Shown: positions 8,965-17,298 of the stretch, one piece after another
Position numbering within the stretch: the stretch's first letter is position 1
Layout of the letters: the number at the start of each line of letters is the position of its first letter
Assembly: GCA_039029735.1 (NCBI GenBank)
Contig: JBCCFL010000005.1
Coordinates: forward strand, 62,001-126,000
Source: CADEDH01 sp039029735
GTDB lineage: Bacteria > Actinomycetota > Acidimicrobiia > Acidimicrobiales > SZUA-35
Length of the DNA stretch: 64,000 nucleotides
Reading direction: 5' to 3'
Made by a program: the position numbers and the translations under genes
The notes under the pieces: model-generated
The model's database searches: none
What the model saw: the letters and a program-made list of their open reading frames with translations, nothing else
What the model was told of the DNA's origin: nothing

Positions 8965-9645
8965 TCACGGCTCTTCCCGTCGCAAGGGAAGTCCGGCGCC
9001 GGTGGATGCCCCGGATCCTCGCTGCTGGTAGAAGCTGAGGATCTGCATCTCGGTGGCGAGGTCGACCCGCCGCACCACCACGTGAGCCGGGGTGACAATG
9101 GGGTGGGCAGTGAAGTTCAGGATCGAGGTGATACCGGCGCCGATCAGGGCGTCGGCCACGTCCTGGGCTCCAGACGCCGGCGTGGCGATCACCCCGACGG
9201 CGATCCCCTCAGCCTCGACGAGGCGGGGAAGGTCGTCCAGGTGGCGAACGGTGAGGCCGGACACGATCGTGCCCACCTTGGCGGTGTCCACGTCGATGAG
9301 GTAGCGGATCGGGAAGCCCCGCTCGGCCAGACCGGAGTAGTTGGCGAGGGCCCGTCCGAGGTTGCCGGCGCCAACGACGACCACGGGCCACTCCTGGTTG
9401 AGGCCGAGCTCGACGCTGATCTCGTACACCAGGTACTTCACGTCGTAGCCGACACCACGTGTGCCCGTGATCCCGAGGCTGGCCAGGTCGCGCCGTACGG
9501 TGGCGGGGTTCACGCCCACCAGCTCGGCGAGGTGGTCCGACGAGATCGTGGCGGCCTGCTCCGTGGATGCAAGGTCGACCAGAGCCCGCAGGTAGCGGGG
9601 CAGTCGACCGACTGTGGCGTCGGAGATCGAGCCCGAATTCACCAT
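8965..9645 (-). CDS. rex: redox-sensing transcriptional repressor Rex
   Basis: Rex represses fermentation and respiration genes when NAD+ is high and leaves DNA when NADH rises. The 226-residue product has a winged helix with recognition helix around VNPATVRRDLASLG (46-58) and the diagnostic GTRGVGYDV, then a Rossmann domain with VVVGAGNLGRAL (89-100). It lies directly upstream of hemA in the same orientation, as in other actinobacteria. A TTGTGAA half-site on the minus strand about 27 nt upstream could be part of an autoregulatory operator, but the second half is poor. Confidence 0.96.
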   Translation of the reverse strand: MVNSGSISDATVGRLPRYLRALVDLASTEQAATISSDHLAELVGVNPATVRRDLASLGITGTRGVGYDVKYLVYEISVELGLNQEWPVVVVGAGNLGRALANYSGLAERGFPIRYLIDVDTAKVGTIVSGLTVRHLDDLPRLVEAEGIAVGVIATPASGAQDVADALIGAGITSILNFTAHPIVTPAHVVVRRVDLATEMQILSFYQQRGSGASTGAGLPLRREEP

Positions 9646-9671
9646 GAGAGGCTAGGCCTCATCGCACCGGA

Positions 9672-9678
9672 TTCACAA
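9672..9678. promoter_or_regulatory. possible Rex half-site upstream of rex
   Basis: TTCACAA (TTGTGAA on the coding strand) matches one half of the known Rex operator and lies 27 nt before the rex start. The expected second half, six bases away, is not convincing on either side. It is recorded as a weak candidate only. Confidence 0.2.
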
Positions 9679-9705
9679 ATGCACGAACGGTCTGGGGAAC
9701 TCACC

Positions 9706-11220
9706 TCACTGGCGCAGATCGCGACGTTTGAGCTTGCCGCCGAGGGCGGTCGGGAGCTCGTCGCGAACCTCGAAGCGATGCGGCACCTTGTACCGGGCGA
9801 GCTCGCTCCTGCAGTGGCCGGCCAGCGCCTCTTCGTCGATGGTGGCGCCGGGGGCGGCCACGACGTGGGCGACCAACGCCTCACCGGTCCGAGCGTCCGG
9901 TTCGCCGACCACGGCGGCAGCCGCCACCGAATCGTGACGTCGGATCGCCGCTTCGACCTCGCCCGGGTGGACGTTGAACCCCGAGACGATCACCAGATCC
10001 TTGATGCGGTCGACCACGGCCAGGCGCCCGGCCTCGTCGACCACCACGAGATCGCCTGTGTGAAGCCACCCGTCGTCATCGCGATTGGTGGTCAGCCGAG
10101 GATCGTTGGCCGTGGCCGCGTCGGCCACCGGTCCGAGGGGAGCGGTGCCGCCGTCGCCGGCGTCGAAATAGCCGGGCGACACCGCGGCGCCGCGGGCCCA
10201 CACCTCGCCCGGGTCACCCACAAACGCGTCGCCCCCGGATGCGTCGACCACACGGACCTCGAGGCCGGGAACGATCGTGCCCACGGAGCCGACGGGGGCC
10301 TCGGTGCCGAGCGCCGTGGCCAGGAGGGCGGAGGTCTCGGTGAGCCCATACCCTTCCGACACGTCGAGGCCGAGGCGCTCTCGTACTGCGGCGTGCACGG
10401 CCGAGTCGAGCTTGGCCGCCCCCGACAGCACCATCGACACCGACGTGAACGACTCGGGTGCGACGTCTGGTGCCGACGCCAACGCGAGCCAGAGGTTCGG
10501 GGGTCCGCCGAGCACGGTCACCTGGTGGTCGACGCACAACGCAGCCAAGCGGGCCGGCGACGAGAAGTCCTCCAGGATCACGGTGGCTCCGATGGCGAAG
10601 CCGAGGTTCAGCACCGTGTTGAGCCCGAACACGTGGAAGAGCGGTATCACACCGGCGATCACGTGGTCGTGGCCGGCGAGGTCGAGGGGCAACGACAACA
10701 TGGAGCGCACGCTCGTGTCGAGATTGCCGTGGGTGAGCACGGCCGGCTTCGGCATGCCTGCGGTGCCGGTGGTGAACAGCAGCACGGCCACGGCGTCGGC
10801 CCCCACGTCGACCACAGGTGCCGGTGGGGCCTCGGATGCGTCGAGCGACCCGGGGGTGTGCACCTCCAAATCGGGCTGGGCCCGAGAGAGGGCAGCGGCG
10901 GTGGCGTCGAGGCCGGGGCCGACCACAGCAGCTCGGGCGCCAACGAGCGCCAGCTCCCGGGCCAGCTCGGACTCAGGCGACTGCGGATTCACCGGCACCA
11001 CGACAGCGCCGAGCCCGACCACGGCGAGATAGGCCGTGGCGAAGGCGGTGTCGTTGCTCGCGGCCAGGACCACCCGTTCCCCTACGGCAACACCGGACGC
11101 GGCCAGTGCGCCCCGCCAGGCGTCGGCTCGGGCCCGCAGTTCGCCGTAGTGCACCCGCTCGGCACCGCTGATGATGGCGAGGCGGTCGTCGGGGGCGCTC
11201 ATCCGCTCGATCAGATTCAT
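9706..11220 (-). CDS. AMP-dependent acyl-CoA synthetase / ligase
   Basis: The enzyme should activate a carboxylic acid (probably a fatty acid) to its CoA thioester through an acyl-adenylate. The ATG at 11220 gives 504 residues. Adenylate-forming signatures are the P-loop-like LLFTTGTAGMPKPAVLTHGN, the GYGLTETSA motif, WLHTGDLVVVDEAGR and the C-terminal catalytic lysine region LGGKLKRRDLR. It is the first gene of the minus-strand run that continues into rex 60 bp downstream, an unusual leader for a rex-hem cluster. The substrate is not determined; the short N-terminus fits long- or medium-chain ligases. Confidence 0.88.
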   Translation of the reverse strand: MNLIERMSAPDDRLAIISGAERVHYGELRARADAWRGALAASGVAVGERVVLAASNDTAFATAYLAVVGLGAVVVPVNPQSPESELARELALVGARAAVVGPGLDATAAALSRAQPDLEVHTPGSLDASEAPPAPVVDVGADAVAVLLFTTGTAGMPKPAVLTHGNLDTSVRSMLSLPLDLAGHDHVIAGVIPLFHVFGLNTVLNLGFAIGATVILEDFSSPARLAALCVDHQVTVLGGPPNLWLALASAPDVAPESFTSVSMVLSGAAKLDSAVHAAVRERLGLDVSEGYGLTETSALLATALGTEAPVGSVGTIVPGLEVRVVDASGGDAFVGDPGEVWARGAAVSPGYFDAGDGGTAPLGPVADAATANDPRLTTNRDDDGWLHTGDLVVVDEAGRLAVVDRIKDLVIVSGFNVHPGEVEAAIRRHDSVAAAAVVGEPDARTGEALVAHVVAAPGATIDEEALAGHCRSELARYKVPHRFEVRDELPTALGGKLKRRDLRQ

Positions 11221-11449
11221 GGTTCGCAGTCCATCACATCCCCGGGGTCCATGCGGCCTTGCTCGTCTGGGCCGACCAGATCGGTCCGAGCAGGACCGTC
11301 GGCCCGGTCGTCTGGCCTGATGGGCCGAGCGGTGCTGGATCGGTGGCCTCAACTCCATCCGGCCGGCTCATCGGGCTCGTGTGCGGGTCGACGGAGCGCC
11401 CAAGTACTCCGGACCGGACTGGCGGTCCCCGGACGAAAGGTGGGTTCTC
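11221..11449. promoter_or_regulatory. divergent promoter region with GGACCG/CGGTCC inverted repeats
   Basis: The 229-bp space separates the divergent acyl-CoA ligase/rex/hem run and the CAP gene. Two perfect inverted repeats use the same arms: CGGTCC-N5-GGACCG at 11282-11298 and GGACCG-N6-CGGTCC at 11411-11428. They could be sites for one regulator or hairpins. No clear -10/-35 pair was seen. Confidence 0.35.
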
Positions 11450-12034
11450 GTGCGGGTCCCCTATGTGTTCTCGATCGTGTTGATCATCGCAACGTTGGGT
11501 TTGAGCAGCGGACCGGCGGATGCCGGCAGTGACCCTGGAGTGGACGAGGCCCGCTTCGTGGCCCTCATCAACGACGTCCGCTGGCGCAACGGCCTCCCCC
11601 CGTTGGCCGTCGACGCGGAGCTTACGTGGCGGGCCCGGGAGTGGTCCCAGGTGATGGCAGCCCACAACTCGCTGCACCACGCCCCCGATCTCTCGGCCGG
11701 AATCACGGCCGACTGGCAGGTGCTCGGCGAGAACGTCGGCGTGCACGGTGCCGCCAACGTGGACGAGCTGTTCCACGCCTTCGTGGCCAGCCCGGCCCAC
11801 TACGCCAACATTCTCGATCCCCGATTCGCCGAAGTGGGCATCGGAGTGGTCTACGACGCCAACGGCACCATGTGGACCACGCATCGGTTCATGGCACGGT
11901 TCCCGCCTCCAGCCCCGGCGCCGATTCCGGCTCCGATCCCGGTCGCGGCGACCCCGGTGCCCCTCAGCGGCCTATGGGCTGCGCCTGCTCCCGCGCCGGT
12001 GCCGGCACCTGCGCCGGCCCCCGTTCACCCCTGA
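11450..12034 (+). CDS. secreted CAP (SCP/PR-1-like) domain protein
   Basis: GTG 11450 is preceded by GAAAGG at a good distance, giving 194 residues. An N-terminal hydrophobic stretch ending in ADA looks like a Sec signal. The CAP domain shows INDVRWRNGLPPL, WSQVMAAHNSLHHA, GENVG and SPAHYANILDPRFAEVGIG in the usual order, as in secreted bacterial CAP proteins. The last 45 residues are a Pro-Ala tail. The 3' end overlaps the convergent siroheme synthase gene by 71 bp, within the low-complexity tails of both proteins. A cell-envelope or extracellular role is likely; bacterial CAP proteins have no agreed activity. Confidence 0.85.
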   Translation: MRVPYVFSIVLIIATLGLSSGPADAGSDPGVDEARFVALINDVRWRNGLPPLAVDAELTWRAREWSQVMAAHNSLHHAPDLSAGITADWQVLGENVGVHGAANVDELFHAFVASPAHYANILDPRFAEVGIGVVYDANGTMWTTHRFMARFPPPAPAPIPAPIPVAATPVPLSGLWAAPAPAPVPAPAPAPVHP

Positions 12035-13427
12035 TCGACGACGGAGCGGCAACCGGGCCCACCACCATCACGGTCGGCGCCGGGAACGGGCATCCGTTCG
12101 CCGCGACATCGGCGAGGTCGGTGTGATGCACCCGTTCCGACGACGTGGCGGCGGCGTGGACGAACGCCGCAGGCTCGACGGCTGACCGGCCGGCTTGCAC
12201 CAGCCGAGCGGCGACGTCGGCGGCGGTCGTGGCGGCCATGAGCACCACCACTGTTCCTCCGCCAGCGGCAGCGGCATCGATCTCGGCGGCGTGATGTTCG
12301 CTCGTCGCCTTGTGCCCGGTGAGCACCGTGAACGACGAGGCCAGACGGCGGTCGGTGAGAGGAATGCCGGCCAGACCCGGAGCGGCGACGGCCGAGGAAA
12401 CACCAGGGATCACGGTGACGGCAAGCCCGGCGGCGGTGGCGGCATCCACCTCTTCCTGGCCACGGCCGAACACGAACGGATCGCCGCCCTTGAGGCGAAC
12501 CACGTGGGCGCCCGCGAGCGCCCGCTCCACCAGGGTGGCGTTGATTGCGCCCTGGGTGGTGCCATAGCCCTTGCCTTTGCCGACCGGGATCCGCTCGGCC
12601 GCTGGCGGCGCCAACGACAGCAGCTCGGGGTCGGCGAGGCGGTCGTACACCACCACGTCGGCCGCTGCGAGGGCGCGGGCGCCGGCCACGGTGATCAGGT
12701 CGACGCCGCCCGGCCCCGCTCCAACGAGCGTGATGCGGCCGAGTTCAGCGTCGGTCCGGTGGTGCTCGAACTCGGCCACGAAGCGGCGGTGCACCTGATC
12801 GATCAGCTGGCGTCGGTGGCGAGGAGGGGCGGGGGCGCGCAGCGCCGACACTGCCGGGGCGAAGAATCCGTGGCGCCAGCGGGCGTAGTCGTAGCGGTAC
12901 CGCCCGGTGTGGCGAAGCTCCGCCCGTGCATGGGCAGCGGCCTCGAACACCGCGCCTGTCTCGGGCGGGAGGGCCTCGTCGACGACGGCGGTGAGCTCCT
13001 CGCGGAGGAATCGGGCACCAGCCGGGGTCGCCCCGTTGGTGGTGACGGCGATCGTGGCCGGTCCGCGACGGATGATGGCGGGAACGGTCACATCGCAGTT
13101 GGCCCGGTCATCCACGGCGTTGACCGTCACCCGCAGGGCCTTGGCCCAGCGGCGGAGCCGGCGGTTGGTTGCGGTCGAGCCGGTGGCGGCCACCAGCAGT
13201 TCTGCCCCCGCCAGGTCGTGAGGCCGGGCCCGACGGGCGCGCAGGGTGAGCCGGCCCTGGGTCGCCAGCTCTCGCACCCGGTCGGACGGGGTGGGGTCGA
13301 TCACGAGCAGACGAGCCTGCGTGTCGAGCAGCAGCTCGATCTTGGCGGTGCCGATGGCGCCCGCTCCGACCACGACCACCTTGCGGCCTGCCAGGGTCCA
13401 GGCAACGACGTAGGGGGCTGCGTTCAT
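11964..13427 (-). CDS. cysG: bifunctional siroheme synthase: precorrin-2 dehydrogenase/ferrochelatase plus uroporphyrin-III C-methyltransferase
   Basis: The enzyme converts uroporphyrinogen III to siroheme, the cofactor of the NirB nitrite reductase encoded nearby. The product has 487 residues. The N-terminal half is the Met8/CysG-N dehydrogenase-chelatase (VVVVGAGAIGTAKIELLLD, then NAVDDRANCDVTVPAI). The C-terminal half is the SAM methyltransferase with ITLVGAGPGGVDLIT, GKGKGYGTTQ and VVRLKGGDPFVFGRG. The ATG overlaps the nitrate reductase stop codon, so it is coupled to the nitrate genes. The C-terminal ~20 residues are low complexity and overlap the CAP gene on the other strand. Confidence 0.93.
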   Translation of the reverse strand: MNAAPYVVAWTLAGRKVVVVGAGAIGTAKIELLLDTQARLLVIDPTPSDRVRELATQGRLTLRARRARPHDLAGAELLVAATGSTATNRRLRRWAKALRVTVNAVDDRANCDVTVPAIIRRGPATIAVTTNGATPAGARFLREELTAVVDEALPPETGAVFEAAAHARAELRHTGRYRYDYARWRHGFFAPAVSALRAPAPPRHRRQLIDQVHRRFVAEFEHHRTDAELGRITLVGAGPGGVDLITVAGARALAAADVVVYDRLADPELLSLAPPAAERIPVGKGKGYGTTQGAINATLVERALAGAHVVRLKGGDPFVFGRGQEEVDAATAAGLAVTVIPGVSSAVAAPGLAGIPLTDRRLASSFTVLTGHKATSEHHAAEIDAAAAGGGTVVVLMAATTAADVAARLVQAGRSAVEPAAFVHAAATSSERVHHTDLADVAANGCPFPAPTVMVVGPVAAPSSIRGERGPAQVPAPAREQAQPIGR

Positions 13428-15553
13428 GTGACCTCCAGGGGATGAGCGGGGCCGACGGTGAGATCCAGCGCGGTCACGGGGCCGCTCGACCCGTCCGTGA
13501 CCACCGGGGCAAGCGAAACGGGGGTGTACTTGAAGCCCGGGATCCGGCTGATCGGATCGAGATCGGCGGCGACCAGCCGGTTGCACACCGGCCAGTGGTA
13601 CGGCAGGTACACCGTGTCGGCCCGCAGCTCGTCGTTCGCCGTCCAGGCGAGGCAGGCGGTGCCCTGGGCACTGGTGAGGCGAACCGGCTCTCCGTTCACC
13701 AGACCGAGCGCGGTTGCGACGCTCGGAGGCACCTCAAGCACCGGCTCGGAGGCGAGCGCATTCTGGGCCGCGATACGCATCGTCTGGTTGCCCGACAGGT
13801 ACTGGGCCAGCACCCGGCCGGTCGTGAGCACCAGAGGCCGCTGGGCATCAACGAGCGTGGGCGGCGTCGGCGGGACGATCGGATGGAACCGGGCCCGTCC
13901 GTCGGGGTGGGCGAAGCGCTCGGTGTACAGCTGTGGTGTGCCGGGGTGACCGTCCTCGGGGCACGGCCAGAACACGCCGTCGTCACGACGCAGACGCTCC
14001 CAACTGATCCCGGCGTAGTCGACGGGGCCTCCAGCCGACATCGCTCGCATCTCGGCGAACACCTCGCGACCGCGGGTGAACCGGAACATGTCTCCAGCCC
14101 CCAATCGGATGGCCAGCTCGCGGATGATGTCGATGTCGGAGAGGCCGGCGATGGGCGCCACCGCCTGGTCGCAGCGCACCACCCGGCCCTCGATCGTGGT
14201 GATCGTGCCTTCCTCCTCAGCAAAGGTGGTGCCGGGGAGCACCACGTCGGCGTGACGAGCCGAACGGGAGAAGAACGGGTCAACCACCACCATGTGCTCG
14301 AGGGCGGCGAGCTGTTCGTCCACCCGGTCGAGGTCGGGGGCTGACACGCTCATGTTGGTGCAGATGGAGAACAAGCCCCGGATCTCCCGACGGCCGGCGG
14401 CCTGCAGGATCTCCACGTAGGTCTTGCCGACTCCGGGGAGCACAGGCGCTGGCACACCCCAACGCCGGGCCACGGTGGCGCGGTGTTCGGGGTCGTCGAT
14501 ACGGCGACCGGCCGGGAGCTGATCGCAGCGTTGGCCCCATTCGCGTCCACCCTGACCGTTGCGCTGACCGGTGAGCATGTCGATCCCTCGACCGGGCCCG
14601 CCAACGTGGCCACAGGCCAGCCCGAGGTTGATGATCGACAGCACGTTCTGCACGCCACCGACCTGCTGCTCGGGCCCACGCCCGTGGAGGTACATACACC
14701 GATCGGTCGCGCCGATCAGCGCCGCGGCCTCGCGGATCGCGTCGGCCGGCACATCGCAGGTACGGGCGACGTGGTCGATCGTGAACGGCTCGACGGCGGC
14801 CGCAGCGTCGGCGAAGCCGTCGGTGCGGGCGTCGATGAAGGCCACGTCGGCGTGACCCTGGCGGATTACCTCACGCAACAACCCGTTGAACAGCACGGCG
14901 TCGGTGGCGGGCCGGATGGCGAGGTGGAGGTCGTCGTCGCGCACGACGCGCGAGCCTCGGGGGTCGATCACGATCACCCGTCCACCCCGACGACGGAGCC
15001 GTTCGAGGAGCTTGGGGATCTCGACGGGGAACGCCGCCGACAGATTGGCCCCGATCACCACCGCCACCTCGGCCTGGTCGATCTCGGCGAGCGGAGTCAT
15101 CATCCGGTCGGCCCCGAAGGCGAGCTTGTTCGCGGCGCCGGCTGAGGTCATGCAGAACCGGCCGTTGTAGTCGATGTGCGGCGTGGCCAACCCGAGCCGG
15201 GCGAGCTTGCCGACCAGGTAGACCTTCTCGTTCGTGAGCGAGCCGCCCGACAGCACTGCGTTCGCCGCCGGACCGTGCCGCCGCCGGATGCGGGACAGCC
15301 CACGTGCGGCCCGATCGAGCGCGTCGTCCCAGGTGGTCTCCACGAAGTCGCGGCCCTGACGCACCAGTGGAGCGCTGAGCCGCTCGTCGTGCTGCACCTG
15401 GATGTGGGCGGTCCGTCCTTTGGAGCACAGCGCACCCGCGGTGAGGGGCGACTCCTTCCACCGCACCGGCCCTGAGATCAGCCCGTCGTCGACGTCCAGC
15501 TGGAGGCCACAGTTCAGGGCGCAGTACGGGCAGTGGGTGGTAACACGCTCCAC
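13424..15553 (-). CDS. nasA: assimilatory nitrate reductase catalytic subunit
   Basis: The enzyme reduces nitrate to nitrite in the cytoplasm with a bis-MGD molybdenum site and a [4Fe-4S] cluster. GTG 15553 lies 8 bp behind the transporter ATPase gene and gives 709 residues, the length of NarB/NasA. The cluster ligands are C8, C11, C15 and C43. The molybdenum cysteine is at about 134 in DYNGRFCMTSA. Later segments (GLACGHVGGPGRGI, LTGQRNGQGGREWG, FFSRSARHADVVLPG) are typical of this family. There is no Tat signal, which fits a cytoplasmic assimilatory enzyme. The electron donor is not in this window. Confidence 0.94.
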   Translation of the reverse strand: MERVTTHCPYCALNCGLQLDVDDGLISGPVRWKESPLTAGALCSKGRTAHIQVQHDERLSAPLVRQGRDFVETTWDDALDRAARGLSRIRRRHGPAANAVLSGGSLTNEKVYLVGKLARLGLATPHIDYNGRFCMTSAGAANKLAFGADRMMTPLAEIDQAEVAVVIGANLSAAFPVEIPKLLERLRRRGGRVIVIDPRGSRVVRDDDLHLAIRPATDAVLFNGLLREVIRQGHADVAFIDARTDGFADAAAAVEPFTIDHVARTCDVPADAIREAAALIGATDRCMYLHGRGPEQQVGGVQNVLSIINLGLACGHVGGPGRGIDMLTGQRNGQGGREWGQRCDQLPAGRRIDDPEHRATVARRWGVPAPVLPGVGKTYVEILQAAGRREIRGLFSICTNMSVSAPDLDRVDEQLAALEHMVVVDPFFSRSARHADVVLPGTTFAEEEGTITTIEGRVVRCDQAVAPIAGLSDIDIIRELAIRLGAGDMFRFTRGREVFAEMRAMSAGGPVDYAGISWERLRRDDGVFWPCPEDGHPGTPQLYTERFAHPDGRARFHPIVPPTPPTLVDAQRPLVLTTGRVLAQYLSGNQTMRIAAQNALASEPVLEVPPSVATALGLVNGEPVRLTSAQGTACLAWTANDELRADTVYLPYHWPVCNRLVAADLDPISRIPGFKYTPVSLAPVVTDGSSGPVTALDLTVGPAHPLEVT

Positions 15554-15561
15554 GACAGACC

Positions 15562-17298
15562 TCAGGCCACCGCCACCGGCGCATGGTCGTGCTCGGCCAG
15601 GAACTCGAGTACCTCGGCCCGGTAGGCGTAGAACTGCGGGTTCTCCAGCAGCTCCCGCCGGTCGCGAGGGCGAGGCAGGTCGATCTCGAGGGTCTTTCCG
15701 ATGCGGGCGTTGGGGCCGTTGGTCATCATCACCACGCGGTCGGCGAGCAGGATTGCCTCGTCCACGTCGTGGGTCACGCAGATCGTGGTCACCTCGGTGC
15801 GGTTCCACACCTCGACGAGCACGTCCTGCAGGTCCCATCGCGTGAGGCTGTCGAGCATGCCGAATGGCTCGTCGAGCAACAGCAGCTTTGGGCTCAGGGC
15901 GAAGGCTCGGGCCAACCCGACGCGCTGCTTCATCCCGTTCGACAGATCGACCGCCTTCTTGTGGATCGCATCCCCGAGGCCAACGCGCTGCAGGTAGTAC
16001 TCCACCACGTCGCGCCGTTCGCCCCGGGTGGCGTCGGGGTACACACGTTCCACGCCGAGGGCCACGTTCTCGTAGGCGGTGAGCCACGGGAACAGCGACG
16101 GGGCCTGGAACACCACCGCCTTGTCGGGGCCGGCGGTGGCCACCTCTCGCCCGTCGAGGGCGATCCAGCCGCCGCTGATGTCGTTGAGCCCGGCCGTCAT
16201 CGTGAGCACCGTGGACTTACCGCAGCCGGAGTGACCGATCAGCGACACGAACTCGCCCTTGTCCATGCGCATGTCGATCCCCTCCACCACGGTGAGGGGG
16301 CCGTCGGGCGTTGGATAGATCTTGGTGAGATCGGAGTACTCGAGGAACCGGCGAGGCCAGTGCACCTCGGCCGCCTCGACGTAGGCCTTGGGGAGGCCGT
16401 CCACGTCGATGGGTTCGAGGTCGGGCAGTTCCAAGACCGGAGCGGTGTCGGAGCCGACGCCAGCATCGGTGGCGAGGTCGATGGTCGGGCCGGGGTCGAC
16501 GTCGTCGCCGTTCATCGCCCCGAGGTACGCCACGATCTCGTTGCGGAGGGCAGTGAATGCCAGGTCGTTGTTCGTCTCGGCCCGTTCACGGGGGCGGGGC
16601 AGGTCCACGTCGAAGATCTTGGCGATCCCTGCACCGGGGCCACGTTCCAACACGGCCACCCGATCGGCGAGCAGGAGCGCCTCGTCCACGTCGTTGGTCA
16701 CGAGGAGCACCGTCTGCTTGGCCCGGGTTCGGATGTCGTCGATCTCGTCCTGCAGCTTGGCCCGGGTGAGGGCATCGAGGGCCGACAGGGGCTCGTCCAT
16801 CAACATGATGCGAGGCTCGCCCACAAGGGCCCTGGCGAGGGCCACCCGTTGGCGCATGCCGCCCGAAAGCTGACGCATCCGTCGCTCACGAGCGTGGCTG
16901 AGACCGACGAGCTCGATCGTGTCGTCGACCAGGGAGCGGCGCTCCTCGGCCGACCGGTCGCGGTGCACAGCGTTGGCGGCGAGCGCCACGTTCTCCACCA
17001 CGGTGAGCCACGGGGGGAGCGAGTACGACTGGAACACCACGCCGCGATCGAGACCAGGGCCGTCGATGGGTTCGCCGTCCACGGTGATCTCGCCGCCGTC
17101 GAGGTCGATGAGGCCAGCGATGGCGGCGACAAGGGTTGTCTTCCCGGACCCCGAGAAGCCGATCACGGCGAGGAACTCGCCGTCGGCCATCTCGAGGTCG
17201 AGGTCGGACAAGATCTCGACCTCGCCACCCCGGCCGTCGGGGTAGCGCGTGGTCACGCCCTTGAGGGAGAGCAGTGGCGTGGTCGAAGCCGCCATCAC
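15562..17298 (-). CDS. nitrate/nitrite ABC transporter, two ATPase domains fused in one protein
   Basis: Two complete ABC domains are joined in a 578-residue chain, taking the part of the separate NrtC and NrtD ATPases. Domain 1 has Walker A GFSGSGKTT (47-55), signature LSGGMRQR and Walker B IMLMDEP, but the H-loop position reads VTNDVDEA with Asn about 202 instead of His. Domain 2 has GHSGCGKST (355-363), an LSNGMKQR signature and a normal VTHDVDEA. A ~60-residue acidic linker joins them. There is no NrtA-like regulatory domain at the C-terminus. The start overlaps the permease stop in GTGA. Confidence 0.9.
   Translation of the reverse strand: MMAASTTPLLSLKGVTTRYPDGRGGEVEILSDLDLEMADGEFLAVIGFSGSGKTTLVAAIAGLIDLDGGEITVDGEPIDGPGLDRGVVFQSYSLPPWLTVVENVALAANAVHRDRSAEERRSLVDDTIELVGLSHARERRMRQLSGGMRQRVALARALVGEPRIMLMDEPLSALDALTRAKLQDEIDDIRTRAKQTVLLVTNDVDEALLLADRVAVLERGPGAGIAKIFDVDLPRPRERAETNNDLAFTALRNEIVAYLGAMNGDDVDPGPTIDLATDAGVGSDTAPVLELPDLEPIDVDGLPKAYVEAAEVHWPRRFLEYSDLTKIYPTPDGPLTVVEGIDMRMDKGEFVSLIGHSGCGKSTVLTMTAGLNDISGGWIALDGREVATAGPDKAVVFQAPSLFPWLTAYENVALGVERVYPDATRGERRDVVEYYLQRVGLGDAIHKKAVDLSNGMKQRVGLARAFALSPKLLLLDEPFGMLDSLTRWDLQDVLVEVWNRTEVTTICVTHDVDEAILLADRVVMMTNGPNARIGKTLEIDLPRPRDRRELLENPQFYAYRAEVLEFLAEHDHAPVAVA

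Noticed and set aside
9082..11532. An 816-codon open frame on the plus strand opposite rex and the acyl-CoA ligase.
   Set aside because: It is antisense to two clear genes, is rich in Gly, His, Arg and Val, has no family signature, and is the mirror-frame effect of high GC at third codon positions.
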